Positions 23,382 through 35,639 are shown, counted from the stretch's first letter. The stretch is DNA of 64,000 bases from Centroberyx gerrardi (GCF_048128805.1 NC_136019.1:10898905-10962904); one strand, 5' to 3'. The notes: a model not told the origin generated them from the sequence alone. Made by a program: numbers and translations.

Positions 23382-25782
23382 TGGTATTCCTGGGCTGTGG
23401 CTGGTCGCTGTTGTGAGAATGGATCATTAGCGGTGTGCCGGGTGCCTAGCAGCCCCTCAGGCTGAGAGCGTTTGATCTGCAGCCAGCACACATACATAGA
23501 TGCCACACTAGCAGCCAGTGGACAAGTGGCAAGTAGCCAATGGCATGTATTAGCCATGTCATTTTTAGTTAAATATGTATGATGAATGCATGGATGAAAA
23601 TGCGTAAGGTACAGTATATTACAGTATCAGTAAATACACTGGCATGGCATGATGTGATAGGATGAGTCATATTAGGTCATCAAAATATCTCTTATCTATT
23701 CTATTCCATGCTATTCTATTCTATTCTATTCTGTGTCCTTTCCATGTTATATATAAGACATTTATCATATATGGAAAGGAAATCATCGTAAATCAATGTA
23801 CTGTAGTTATTGAAAACATCGTTCATAACTTACCGTTGGCTTCCTGGTTGCTCGCTGACTCGTGAGGAAATGCATTCTGGGTAGTGGGGGCCGGGAAGGA
23901 GGCGGACGGCGGGAAAACTGAGGTGGGCGAGGTGACAAACGCACTCGAGTCACCTGTGGAAAAGACACACACACATATAAATAAAACAAATGAAGAACCG
24001 TGATATGATGATATATCAGGATGTATGATGACTAATATTACCCACTAATACTGTGTTTTATAGTTGTATGTAGTAGAAATACTATTAAAAGTTGTAATAA
24101 GTTAGTAATAGTAAGTTAGTAGTAGTGGTAGAACAATTTACAGAAATGATAAAGACGCTAAGCTCAAAAACAACTAATCAGTCCATGTTACATAAGCTGT
24201 AACACCTGATCAATTACTGTCATTAGCTGGCAAATGATGGGACACGATGACATTTATTAGCTATTTTAAGACTTGTTTTAATGGAATAATTTTGAACAAA
24301 CAGCAACTGGTATTTGTCGTTCTGCATATCCCGCCTACACACACACAAAACCCTTTACCCAAATGATATAATGAAAACAAAACCACAAAATTTGTTGATT
24401 TCAGATCTTTTCCGGAATATGAATCTATATAATTTGGCCTGAAAGCATTCATTTGTAAAACTGAAATGACTGGATCAGCCCGAAGGAAAACGGTGCAGCA
24501 AATCATTTGAGGAACCGATACGAAGCTCTTGACCACAGCGACCTTTTCAGATCTCTAAAAGACGTGTAGGATGTGGTCGAGTTTGCGAGTCTCACCTCCC
24601 GAGGCGCTGCTGAAGGGGTTACTGGGGGAGAGGGCAACGGGCTGCTGGGAAGAGGAGCCGGAGCCGGAGCTGAATGGGTTGGGGAAATCTGAGACACACA
24701 GGGGGGAAGAGACAGGCAGATAATTCACAGCGCACGGGGTTAACAGGCTAACATTCCCGGCTATTCAAACCGCGCCACAAAGCTGATGGCTTTAAGTCGG
24801 ACTGCTGAATCCTAATTGAGGGGTGCTGGACGGTTTCAAAGATCAAGGAACTGAAATGTAAATACAGAGCGGGATAGCGTGATCGGTCCTCGCTACCTAC
24901 TTGCAAAGGTTTGGGAGCCGGAGACTGTATCGACACCGGGGGAACTGGGGAGAGGAGAAGAAGAAGAAGAAGAGAGGATCAGGAGAGAAGTAGGAAAATG
25001 GAGGATCAATCATTACATGGCTGGTAAAGGGGGCAGCAGACACAGGACACACACAAAAAAATCCTCTAATCATTAACGTTGCTCTGCAAGACAAATAGAC
25101 TGTTTGACCGGACTGAATTGAACTTGTTTTACCTGGCAGGAGTGGAGCTGGATGAGAGCCTGCTGCCAAAGATGGCGTTGTACTGCGGAGGTCCACCAGG
25201 TGGCGCTGAAAACAAACATTCAAATACAGACATCATCACCCCGGGGCTCTAATGAGGCCTAATTTAAGAGATCAAGTGCTATTATCTTGAAGGGTGCGTA
25301 AAGATCTCACAAAGACAGGGTTCAAACTGTTGTGTAAGTTGTCAAAGTACAAAAGCATTACAGGTACCAAGAATAAAATACCTGCTCCACGTTCAGCCTG
25401 ATATTAATCAACCTGAGCCGTGACAGAAAATCAATAACCTGCCTACAATACTAGACAGAAAACAACACAGCATGTTGCAGCACGCTCAAGGGATCCTAAC
25501 ATGAATCCTTGCACATATGCGTTAAAGCAGCTGCCTCGGTCATTAGCGACATACATCTGTTTTTAACCGGACTGCAACGTATTAACAAGGTCCTTCGGAA
25601 CAGACTGTGCAATATCTAGAGCAGAAAAACACAATGGGCATAATTCAGTTGCTAAAAGCCTTGGCATTTAGAGTAAGGATGTTACGCAACCCAGTTGAGC
25701 TGGCCGTGACAATCTCACTCTCTCTCTAACTCTCTCTCTCTCCCAGTCTGTCTCTCTCTCAGTCTGTCTCTCTCTCTCTCAG

Positions 25783-25818
<36 letters not shown>

Positions 25819-25955
25819 TGTTCGTCTCACATCTCTATTACCCTCTTCTCCCTCTCCCTAGCTACTAACACAAGCCACCTTCCCCACAAACCAACAGATC
25901 GATATGAGCTTGTACTCACAAACACACACACACACACACAAACCCAGGCACAATG

Positions 25956-25988
<33 letters not shown>

Positions 25989-27650
25989 TAGAAGCATTAT
26001 ACTCGCACACTGAAGCAGACACTTAATCCCCTACCTGTGGCCGGCGATGAGTCAGAGAAGACGCTGTCCAGATGTGACACTGCGGCGTATCTGTCCTGTG
26101 CGCTGGAGCCGCTGACCGGCGGTGTGGTGTGACCCGCTCCAGCCTGCTGCTGCTGCTGGTGCTGGTGCTGGTGCTGCTGGGCCTGGGGCAGCGTCTGGGC
26201 CTGAGGATGGCTCAGGCCTCCAAAGTCCACACTGAGAGACTTGGGGAAGGCCCTGAAGGGCCCCGTGGCCCCCGAGGCGGAGACCGTCCGACCTGAGACC
26301 GACACACAAGACAAGACACTCATCCTCGACGCACAGATGGCTGATGGGAGCTGCAGGTTCTGATGCTTCGTTCATGTATAATTCACATCTTGGAGCTTTC
26401 AGACCTGGAAGGCCAACTGCAGCCTATGTATAAGTAATGCTACCTTTTTATGAAAAGCGGCTTTCCGATTAAGGGTGTTACGGTTACACACACACCCCAA
26501 GTCAGACTAGGGCTGGGCAATAATTCAGTACTGTGTATCATCTTTCAGTAGAGTCAGATCGTGATCAAGTTATCTTCATACACAATTCTGTTATCTAAAT
26601 TATTGATAAAAACCAAATGTTAATTCAATTCTCTCACAAAATGATATATGAAACAAATTAGGGAATACTATTTGAAAATTACAGTTTTAATCTTACTATT
26701 CCCATGCAGTTCAAAGCATGAACATCAATTTGGCAATTTAACGTGATTTTGCTTATGTTGCTTATGCTTATGTTATGCAAATATCGTTACATATCAACAT
26801 TGAAACAATTTCTTATGATTATCATGATATGAATTGTGTCCATGTTGCCCAGCCCTAAATCAGACAACATAAAACAACCTGTCATCTAGCTCTATCCATA
26901 AAGAAACAGGATTTATCTCATGCTGTCTTCATGCTATAGGCCATGCCATATTAGTAGTTCAATATAGCAATGATGAAGTTGCTTCCACCGTTTAACATCA
27001 ACAATAAAATCCAAAGGTGCAGCAGCAAGCCGACAAAGTCCTGGACAGTTTTCAGTCCAGCGAACCACATAAACACAATTGTGAGAACATAACAAAGGCA
27101 GGAAATTGCGACAAAAGATCGTTGTGGGTGGGGGGCGACACAAGCTTTGCACAAACATTAGCCACAAAGCATGCTATTATCAGCCAAAACATTGATAGTG
27201 CACATTGTTTGGACAAAGAAAATTTGTTTTGTTTGCAAAATCAAATTCTTGGAAGCATGAATATCAGTCTGTGGAGTCTGTTTTCCTTCTCTGAGAGCTG
27301 AGGAGACAGAGACAGAGACCAGACTGGAAACGATAGAGATTATCTGCAGCTTTACAGCGTGCAAAAGTCAAGCATGTTTGCCACATTTTTGGGATACAAT
27401 CATAGCGTCCTCCCCTGGTCCTGCACAGCTTCGAGATACCGGCCTATCTTTGTGAACTTACATTTCGCTTCCTAGAATACTTGTTTGGAATGTTAATATG
27501 CGTTGCGTGATTACAGCTGTGCCCTACATACACTTTAAGCGCTTCAACGCAACGCGGTGCGAAATATCAGCGGCCCTCTGCTGACAGGGCGACCAGCCTG
27601 CCGCCTAAAAATAGCTTTACTTTAAACTTGTTCTTTTTCCTCTGAGGGAA

Positions 27651-27690
<40 letters not shown>

Positions 27691-30600
27691 CTCCTTGACC
27701 CTCCCCAGCCTTCAGATGTGGGCTTTTTGAAGTGAGATTCTGACTGATGAGGAAAAATATCGACCCCGATTGCAGCGTGTGACATTGGCCGGCCGCGTGT
27801 GTGTGTGTGTGTGTGTGTGTGAATGGCTTCCCGCCGCAGGTACTCACACCCACACAACGGATTTAGAGGATCTGCCCTCACTGCTCTGTTTGATTCTATT
27901 CTGTTGTTCTACAATAAAGTGAAATTCACGTGCGAGCGATGCATGCTCAGCCATAGATTGTGCATCTATTATGAATGATATAGCATGGCAGAAGCTTATC
28001 GATCTCAGCCGCTCAGCACACACTCAGATGCATTAGTTTGTGCCGTGCCTTACCTAAAGTGAAGTGGTTTTTGAAAGTGCTACTGGCTACGAGGGTTGGG
28101 GAAGAGAGAGAGAGATAAGAAAGAGACAGAAGAAAGAAAGGGATTTGTTAAGGGAGAAGGGGGGGGGGGGTGGAGAAAAAGAGAAAGAGAGGAGGAGGAA
28201 GAGTCATTGACATCGCATGACACTGCACTGCTTTACTTTCACTGCCATCTGCGGCCAGTTGAGCCATTTTGTGTCCCGTCTAGTAAGCGGTCTGTTGAAT
28301 TTCGCTGGTCATGAAAAATGGCTTGACAGCAGCGACCCAGTGGGCGAAGAAAGATGGCGGCGTGTTTGACCCACTTGGTACGAAAAAACTGACCACATGA
28401 AAATGATTACTGCAAGTTCAAGGACTTATCTCTCCATTTCCTTCTATAATGAGACGTAAAGAACAATGAGTGGGCAGTGAGCGGGGGACAGACCTGAGGG
28501 TCGCGGCAGGGCGGGGAAGGAGGGGGCGTGGCTCTGAGCTCCCAGTGCCGACGACAGGGAGCCGGGACGTTGTCGTTCGATCCCACACAGGACAGGGTCT
28601 GGGAGAAAGATGTGTGGTTAGAGATGGAAATAAAACAGTGAGGAGAAATGGAAGAAAGAGTAGAAAATGATGGGGGGGGGGAGGGGGGGGGGGGGGGGAG
28701 TAATGAGGGGGAGATAAAGTGACAACAAGGTCAATAAGAAATACTTCAGTGCCATTTTTTGCTGTCCATAGTATAACAAAGTTGCTTCAGGTGCCCACTA
28801 GGGTAAGATGATATGTCAGTTTGCCCATAATTAAAAATATAAAAAATTAGATAGGGGCCTGGCAAAGTTGTCCACCTCCAATATGATGCAGTTTGTTTGA
28901 TTAAGATGAAAATGTACGGAAATTAGGTTGTTGCAGCAGCAAAAGTAATAGGATTCAGCAAGGGAAAAAGACAAGAGGAACGGAAAGGAAAGGAAAGGAA
29001 AGGAAAGGAAAGGAAAGGCAGGGAAGGGAAGGGAAGGAAAGGAAAGGAAAGGAAAGGAAAGGAAAGGAAAGGAAGGTAAGGAAAGGAAAGGAAAGGCAGG
29101 GAAGGGAAGGAAAGGAGAGGAAAGGAAAGGAAAGGAAAGGAAAGGCAGGGAAGGGAAGGGAAGGAAAGGAAAGGAAAGGAAAGGAAAGGAAAGGAAAGGA
29201 AAGTCAAATGCATTTGTATGGCCCTGGCACTGTCACAGTCTCAAAGGGTTTCCCCACACCCACATTATGAAAACAATAAATAAAAAATTAAAAAGGGAAG
29301 GAAAAAGAAAATATTATCACAAAAATAGAACAGAAAATAAGCAATAAAACAGTAGATACAATACACTCAATAAAACATAAAATAGAATATAAAACAACTG
29401 TGGGATAGTAGTAGTAGTAGTATACAGTAGTAGTAGTATCACTATGATCATTATTATTATTAGCAGTAGTAGTAATAGTAGTAGTATTGTTGTCAGGTTT
29501 ACAGTAAAGATATTAAACACTGGCACAAAATATCAGCTATGGCCAGCTTCAGTCCAAAAATATCGTCCCGTATTGATCAACCCCCCCCCCCCCACACACC
29601 TTTCAGAGGGGGGTCTCTGAAGCTTTGGGAGCGTGAGGGCCGAGCGGTGAACACGTCTGTCCGCATGTCAGCCGGAGAGACAGCAGGGGCTCGGTCCCAC
29701 GATGGCAGCTGGGCTTGGGACTGGAAGACAACAGGAGAGGGGTGGGGGAAGGGGGGGGGAAGGGGGGACAAAGGCAGAAGAAGTGAGTCTCTTTCATGCT
29801 TTCTCAATAATTCATAAGCATCGGCTTTGATGTCGAGGCTACCTGGTCTTCTCTCTCTCTCTCTCTCTCTCCCTCCCATCAGTCTCTGTCTCTCTGCTGC
29901 AGCGGACTGATTCCTGCTCCTTTCTCTTTCCTTTTTCGCCTTTTTTTTCCTGTACACTCCCTCGCTCTCTCTGAACTACTTCTCTGTCTCTTTCTCTCCC
30001 TCCCCTACCAGCTCCCACTTTCTCTTTCCACTCTTTTCTCTCCTCACCTGCGCTCTCGAATCAATCTCTCTATTTTTGGACCGGTTCCTCTCTCTCTCTC
30101 TCTCTCTCTCCCTCTCTCTCTCTCTTACACTCCCCTCCCTTCAGGGTCTGTCTCTTTCTCCATCACTCTCTCCATCGCACACGTGTATCTTCTCACCAGC
30201 GTCCTGGCGGGTCTGGCGTTGGGGGGCATGGTGTGGGACGGGGCCTGGCTGGACAGGGGGCCGTGGGACGGGGGCAAGGCCTGGACCCCGGGGCTCCAAG
30301 GACCCTCCACATCCCTCCGGTTCTTACTCTTGGAAAAATGCCTGGAAGAGACGGGAGATTCAGTGACGTAAAGAGAGTCTGTGTGATCAACTGGCCTAAT
30401 ACAAAATATAATAAAGCTTACACCTAGGGCTGGGAGATAGGGTCGAAATCAATATCACAATAATCATAAGGATTTTTTTCTATATCGACATATATATTAC
30501 AATATGGCTCACTTACGCAAAATCACATGTTAAATGATCAAATTAATGTCCATCCCATTTAACCGAATGGTAATGTTAGGGTGTGATGCCAAACAAAACT

Positions 30601-31731
30601 GAAATTTTCAAATAATATTCCTACCGTACCTCATTTTGTCAGAGTTTCTAAATAAAATTTGCTTGTTATTACCAATTTAGACAGCAGAATTGTGTGTCAC
30701 GATATCCCAAAATCACCATATCATCATGATAGAACCCTGAAAGACGATAAACGATAATATTGAATTATTGCTCAGCCCTAGCTACACATAGTAAATGCAA
30801 ACACTAAAATATTGACCGACTTATGTGATGCAATTTAGAGTCAACAGTGTTTGGTATCACAACCTTGAAATGATCAGAAAGTAGGTAGTAACAGTCAACA
30901 AGTGTTAGTCTCACTCATTGATTCAGTTTAGTTATTATTTATTTAGTTATTATCCTCCAAGAAACACTGTCATTTGTTCTAATTTCGCCCCCTTCTGCCC
31001 TTTGACCCCCTCCAGCTCCATCAGCGCACTGTGCTGCGGACGAGACCGGATCCTCTGGGACCTTCTCACCATTTCTTCTTCTCGTATTTGTCCTGCAGGA
31101 ACTCTTTGAACTTCTGAGAGTCCCTCATGTCGGAGCAGCCGTCCGTCTTTGGGTCGAACACACACAGCCAAGTCCTCCTCCCGACCTGAACACACACATT
31201 TTTGCCAAAACACACTTGGTTGAACGGTCGAGCGGGTTGTGTAATGTAGGGGGGGTCAGAGTCTAATAAAACAGCAATTGAGTCAATATTCCTCCTTATG
31301 TATGACATTTGGCCCAATATAATAGCATTCCATGAGGCTCACACACACACACACACACACACTGATTTTACCACCAAGCCTCAATGATTCATCTCCTATG
31401 CAAGATTCAGAGGAAGCAGCGCGGAAAATATTACGCCTCACATTTCATGGCCTCTGCCTGTGAATCGTGACTAGCTAGATCCACCGATGAGCCAACAGAT
31501 GAAGATGATGATGATGGTGGTGATGGTGATGAGAAACTGGACGATACACACCTCTGCCTCTCCGCACATCACTTGACACCACTGAGTCACACACACACAC
31601 ACACACACACACACAGCGGCCAACAGCGGGCTGATTGACATATGAATCAACGCGGTCAACACTCATCTTGATGGCTGCAGCCTGGAACGCTTCGTCCTTT
31701 TTATATATGATAAGCTCAGGAGCGAGTGTAG

Positions 31732-31770
<39 letters not shown>

Positions 31771-32890
31771 GAGGCAGATTGCGGTTTGGGTGGAATGGTT
31801 GCTGGTCGATTTGTTCCTCGGAGCAGAGTGGGCAGAGCAGCAGCATTCCTCCCCAAAAAAAGCCCGACCACAAAGAAGACTGGTAGCAGCAAAGGGTTGC
31901 TTCATATTTCATATCACAACACAAGAATGACAACACACTGAATCTAAAATTATTTCTTTCCCCTTTAACCAAAAAGTTGGCTAATCCGCCCGGATGACCT
32001 GTAGCTTTGCTGGCAAATCCAGAAATGTGGAGAATTACAGTGTAAAACAGGCTGGAATCACCTTAGAAGTGAGCAATAAACAGCTGATCAATCTGCATGT
32101 TAATCACCCCGATCACAACAATCAGTCAGGTGCAGCAAGTCCCGCCTCCGAGCCCACCTGACTCAGTTCGGCTGGCTGTCACTCACCTCGTTGCCATGGT
32201 TTTGGAGAAACTCCACTTCCTGTTGGGAGAAGGTTGTCATGGAGATAGACTTGACTCTGTGGGGAGGGTTGAGGCCTCTCCTGAGACGCAGAGAGAGATG
32301 GAGAGAGGGAATCAGATTTAAAAGAGAAAAAAAAAGGAAAATGGAAGATGTGAGGGTCATTCCTCTCTTCTGGTTCTAGCAATACTGAGACCGGACAGAT
32401 TCATTACAAAGGGGAGAGAGCAGGCATTAAATGAAACGAGGAAAAGGAAATGTCTGACAGGTGACTGTGAGATCAAGTACAAAAATTTGCTGTGAAATAG
32501 TGAAATAGTTCCTGTGTCAAAAGAGAACTTAGTGTTTCCAGCATCCTTTTATTTTCTCCATGCTGTGGAATAACAGCAAAGGCCGTAAAGTGGGACATAC
32601 ATGTGCAAGATTGCGCAAACCGGTGCTGAAACCTCGCCACTAACTATTAAAATCCTCTTCCTGAGGAGTGTGGGGCCTGGGCTGAACATGCAGAACAAAA
32701 TGTGACAACACACACACACACCCACACACACGCACGCACACATACACACCAGAGCCTGGAGAGAGGAGTCAAACCTGCACCATGACGAAATGAAACGTAA
32801 CTCAGATCTGGAAAATGACCAAGTAGCGCTCTCTGAATATGAGCTGTATCGGGAGGAAACGCATGACAGAGAGACAGAGAGAGAGACAGG

Positions 32891-32951
<61 letters not shown>

Positions 32952-33390
32952 GGAAGGAGACACTGCGTAAATTAATTTGTGCACACACAACCTCGGCTGT
33001 TGCACCAGCAGAGCAGCAGCAGCACTCCACCTCATCATCCCCTGTTGTGATGAAAAATAAAAATAAAAAAAATCCTGTAAATCCTGTCTGTGGGTGGTGG
33101 TGCAATCACGGGCCTGGTACTTTACTATTTTGCTATCTGGGTATTCGCACTTGTATCTAACATGCAAATCAGCAGCAGATAGAGCGGGGTGGCAGATTTC
33201 CCTCCTGCCCGCCGGAGACTTACAGCATTCCGGAGCACGACGTGCAGACGAAGCAGCCCACCGTGATGTCGATGTAAGTCACCCCGGGCTGGCTGCACTC
33301 GAAGCAGTGTTTGTTTACTCCGGACTGGGCCAGCTCCCGGACCTTGCGGGCGCAAATCTCCTGGTTGTCCCGGTGTTTTCGGTTCGACAT
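22840..33390 (-). CDS. agfg2: agfg2: ArfGAP with FG/NPF repeats, complete
   Basis: Endocytic ArfGAP-family adaptor whose NPF motifs bind EH-domain proteins such as EPS15. Exons (minus): 33224-33390, 32187-32280, 31070-31185, 30197-30341, 29600-29720, 28494-28598, 28054-28086, 26035-26292, 25133-25205, 24901-24944, 24596-24688, 23834-23953, 23117-23187, 22840-22887. All 13 junctions keep frame, giving 1488 bases and 495 aa (human AGFG2 is about 480). The zinc finger is C29-x2-C32-x16-C49-x2-C52-x4-R57, followed by GLNPPHRVKSISMTTF. A Q/H tract lies at 299-310, DRYAAVSHLDSVFS follows it, and NPF motifs sit at 389, 409, 477 and 492, the last as the NPFI terminus. HCFEC.QPGVTYIDITVG is closer to AGFG2 than AGFG1. 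The gene is head to head with acap1. Confidence 0.94.
23333..23378. repeat. (TG)n microsatellite
   Basis: Perfect TG run of 23 units in the agfg2 intron between exons 12 and 13. Confidence 0.95.
25716..25819. repeat. (CT)n with interruptions, then CA
   Basis: Long CT-rich tract in agfg2 intron 8 with regularly repeated CAGTCTGT interruptions, ending in a short CA run. Confidence 0.9.
25918..25987. repeat. compound (CA)n microsatellite
   Basis: Two CA runs separated by about 20 bases, starting about 50 bases downstream (in gene sense) of the agfg2 exon 8 donor. Confidence 0.9.
26035..26292 (-). CDS. agfg2: agfg2 exon 8, with Q/H tract
   Basis: A 258-base symmetric (1-1) exon. It encodes GRTVSASGATGPFRAFPKS, a Q/H tract of 12 residues (299-310) written with CAG/CAC codons, and DRYAAVSHLDSVFS, a motif also present in mammalian AGFG proteins. 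Confidence 0.93.
26507..26857. mobile_element. small dispersed element, copy 1 (CTAGGGCTGGGC ends)
   Basis: About 350 bp bounded by CTAGGGCTGGGCAATAATTC on the left and GCCCAGCCCTA on the right, i.e. terminal inverted repeats. The interior is AT-rich with GATATG/CATATC words and no open frame. It is clearly related to 30423-30781 (inverted) and 38259-38503 (same direction). This fits a non-autonomous DNA transposon (MITE) of a type common in teleosts. It lies in agfg2 intron 7. Confidence 0.75.
27652..27689. repeat. (GT)n microsatellite
   Basis: Perfect GT run in agfg2 intron 7. A shorter second run lies at 27796-27821. Confidence 0.95.
28054..28086 (-). CDS. agfg2: agfg2 exon 7, a 33-base microexon
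   Basis: Acceptor CTCGTAG, donor TTTAG/GTAAGG. It encodes ASSTFKNHFTL with phase 1 at both ends, so it can be skipped without a frameshift. Confidence 0.8.
   Translation of the reverse strand, partial: PVALSKTTSL
28672..28699. repeat. poly-G tract
   Basis: G run broken once by an A, about 75 bases upstream (in gene sense) of the agfg2 exon 6 acceptor. A similar run lies at 28160-28170. Confidence 0.9.
28981..29203. repeat. (GGAAA)n pentanucleotide tract
   Basis: About 220 bp of GGAAA units with interspersed GGCAGGGAAGGGAA variants that recur three times, giving a higher-order pattern. All purine on one strand except rare C/T. It is in agfg2 intron 5. Confidence 0.95.
29404..29490. repeat. 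(TAG)n / (ATT)n trinucleotide tract
   Basis: Runs of TAG/GTA with an ATT block in agfg2 intron 5. Confidence 0.8.
29581..29593. repeat. poly-C run beside the agfg2 exon 5 donor
   Basis: Thirteen C on the plus strand, i.e. a G-run in the transcript starting six bases after the exon 5 donor GTGTGT (29599 downward). Intronic G-runs near donors are known splicing enhancers. Confidence 0.85.
30423..30781. mobile_element. small dispersed element, copy 2, inverted
   Basis: Bounded by CTAGGGCTGGGAGATAG and CTCAGCCCTAG. Its reverse complement aligns along its length with 26507-26857, including GCAATAATTC and TTAACATGTGATTTTGC-like words. No coding capacity. It lies in agfg2 intron 3. Confidence 0.75.
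31070..33390 (-). CDS. agfg2: agfg2 exons 1-3: ArfGAP zinc-finger domain
   Basis: Exon 1 (33224-33390) carries the start, the four zinc cysteines (C29, C32, C49, C52) and the finger. Exon 2 (32187-32280) begins with R57, the arginine at the ArfGAP finger position, then GLNPPHRVKSISM and EVEFLQNHGNE. Exon 3 (31070-31185) carries VGRRTWLCVFDPKTDG and FKEFLQDKYEKKKW. In mammalian AGFG2 the exon 3 start reads VCRKIWLGLFD. Here the C-to-G and K-to-R changes look lineage-specific, but the fold should be kept. Confidence 0.93.
31733..31768. repeat. (AC)n microsatellite
   Basis: Perfect AC run in agfg2 intron 2. Two other CA runs lie nearby at 31340-31362 and 31589-31614. Confidence 0.95.
32891..32948. 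repeat. (GA)n microsatellite
   Basis: Almost pure GA run of about 29 units in agfg2 intron 1. Confidence 0.95.
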
Positions 33391-33650
33391 TATGCCGCCG
33401 TGTCTCTCCGGTGGCCCGTCCCCTTCCCGCTAGCGGCCTGACAGGCTCCTCTGTGGCCGGTAACCCGCAGCTGTCCTCCCGTTGTTTCCCTCCGCTCGCT
33501 CCGCTCAGCCTCTCACGCCCGCATTATGGAAACGCTTATGCGGCTTCACGCTATGCGAGGCTACACAGGGGAGAGGAGCGTCAAGCTGGACAGAAGAAGC
33601 TAGAACCACACCGGAAGTTATGTGATTCCACCTTCAAAATAAAAGCGTTG
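33391..33650 (-). promoter_or_regulatory. agfg2: probable agfg2 promoter and 5'UTR
   Basis: GC- and CpG-rich DNA directly upstream of the agfg2 start, without an evident TATA box. Composition is the only support; the transcription start is not visible. Confidence 0.4.
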
Positions 33651-33680
33651 AATGTGTGACGTAAAATAAAAAATCATGCA

Positions 33681-34100
33681 AGGTTGGGTATAGGTTACTT
33701 TAAAACGTATTCAATTACTAGTTACCTAATCAAATTTGGGCGTAATCTAAAGGATTACCCAAACTCAATTCTGCTTACTTTCAGATACTTTTCCATATCT
33801 GAGATCTAAAGGTACAGATAAGAAAAAAGTGAAAAATTACAAAGTTCAGGTTCAAACTCAAATTTTCTTCTGAGCCACAATTTATAAAGACATAGAACCC
33901 CTGCCACTGTTTAAATGGCCTTAACTGGTTTCTTGCTTTCACTTTAAACATATTCCCAGAAGCAATTCTCTCATTTTTCACAAGTAGGCTATATCAGAAT
34001 ACCTAAATTCTAGGTAACAGGATGGAATACAGTTAAAGTATATACAGTTTTTTAGTATTTAGAGTAAGTAAGTAAGTGAATAATGCCATTACCCAACCCT
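33681..34100. mobile_element. MITE-like element with AGGTTGGGTA ends
   Basis: The left end is AGGTTGGGTATAGGTTAC. The right end is CATTACCCAACCCT, nearly its reverse complement. The inside is AT-rich with no open frame. About 420 bp, consistent with a non-autonomous DNA element. Confidence 0.5.
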
Positions 34101-35565
34101 GGGTGTAGGCTACAGAACAAAACAAATCCTTGCTCTGCTGTGGAAATGTCATTTTGGGAAAAAAACAAGAACACAACAATTGTGCTTTCATTTACTACAT
34201 TTTCCTCCTCAAAATATACTCTTAGTTTTCACGTCGGTATTAGGCTACTCAAAACGTTGCCATTTTTGTCAGTAAGGGTTTTATTTTGGAAAAAGCCTAC
34301 CGGATGTCTTCTTTAGTAGTCTGCCTAGCTTGACGCTGGTATAGATGCGTAGGGGGGCTTCTGTCAAAGACAGATGAGGACCTGTCGAGCTGTCAAGTTT
34401 TGCATCGTCGTTATTTATTTATTCATCGCTACATCCGCCCCTCAGAATGGGGAAGAAACCTCTTTCACTCTAAAATAAAACCGCCCCGTCCTCCTCGGCC
34501 GCTGCGCTGTCTACGTGCGCCATTTACGCACACACCCCCATTTCTGGCGCAGCGCTGCGCTCCTGACGCTCCAGCACGATCAGGCGCTTTGGAGAGCGGA
34601 CAGATTGTTTTTTTGGGAAGTCTCGGGTCAGCGACGGAGAGGAAAGAAACATAAAAGCATTAAATACACAATATAAAAGTATTTTTAAAGTGCATTTAAA
34701 GTGAATCTGAGACAGTTTGTTGGATGATGTGCTTCTAATTTATAAAAAGAAATGTAGGCTATTTATTGAGATTGAAAAGGTAGATTCTTCACCGTAAATA
34801 ATATTTAAATATTTAAATAATATTGCAATAGGGAGTATGTCTCTGATGCTCAATAGTGAGTTTATAGCAAATTTATATCTTTTTTAAAACTCCCGTGGTA
34901 TCACTATAATATTCCCACATGTACTCATAGTTTTGCTGTGATATTTATAGGCCTATAGCATTCTTCTAAAAATATTATAGGATTGCTAAAGTATTTTTTT
35001 GTAAAGGCAGCCTCTTGTGTTTATCTCGTGTTTATTTTGAAGCAACTTAGCAACAACAGCCCCAACTACGCCCTTTCCGTGACGTGTCGCCAGAAAAAAA
35101 AGAAAAAAAAAGCCTGTTTATGAATTTGAGAATTTCACTCGGTGACTAATCTAGAGACAAACTGGCTGATCAGTGCGGTGAAGAAAACGAAGCGACGCAC
35201 AGCAACATGATGCTCTGACAACACGGAAGGGGATGTTTCTATTTATTAACCCCTACATGGAGCAAAGTAAAGGGGGAAAAAAATCCTGACACATAGTGAG
35301 TAGATTCATTTCAGTCATCCAGGTAGTAAGATGTCCAAAAAAAATAATAAAAACAAAATCTACAGGATTTAAAATGAAGAGTTGTAGACGTTAAAGACTC
35401 ATCCGTGAGGCTTCATCAGTTCTATTTAGTCATTTCTTCATTTTAAGTCCAGTGAATTTTTATTTTATTTTATTTATTTACTTATTTTTTACATGATACA
35501 TATTGTTTTTCAGGTGAAATATTAGGCTACTGTCAGGCTCAAAGCAGCCTGCAGTGACGGCTTTT

Positions 35566-35580
35566 GGCCAGCAGGGGGAG
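35566..35580 (+). promoter_or_regulatory. CTCF-like motif between the agfg2 and acap1 promoters
   Basis: GGCCAGCAGGGGGAG matches the core of the vertebrate CTCF consensus (CCASYAGRKGGCRS) on the plus strand. Occupancy cannot be judged from sequence alone. Confidence 0.4.
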
Positions 35581-35591
35581 TCATTTGGTGT

Positions 35592-35639
35592 GGATAGATA
35601 GACAGACAGACAGATAGACAGATAGACAGACAGACATAC

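Noticed and set aside
28923..29213. Open frame rich in LSFPF repeats, and possible repeat array
   Set aside because: Translation of the GGAAA array. The array has no unique spacers, so it is not CRISPR-like either.
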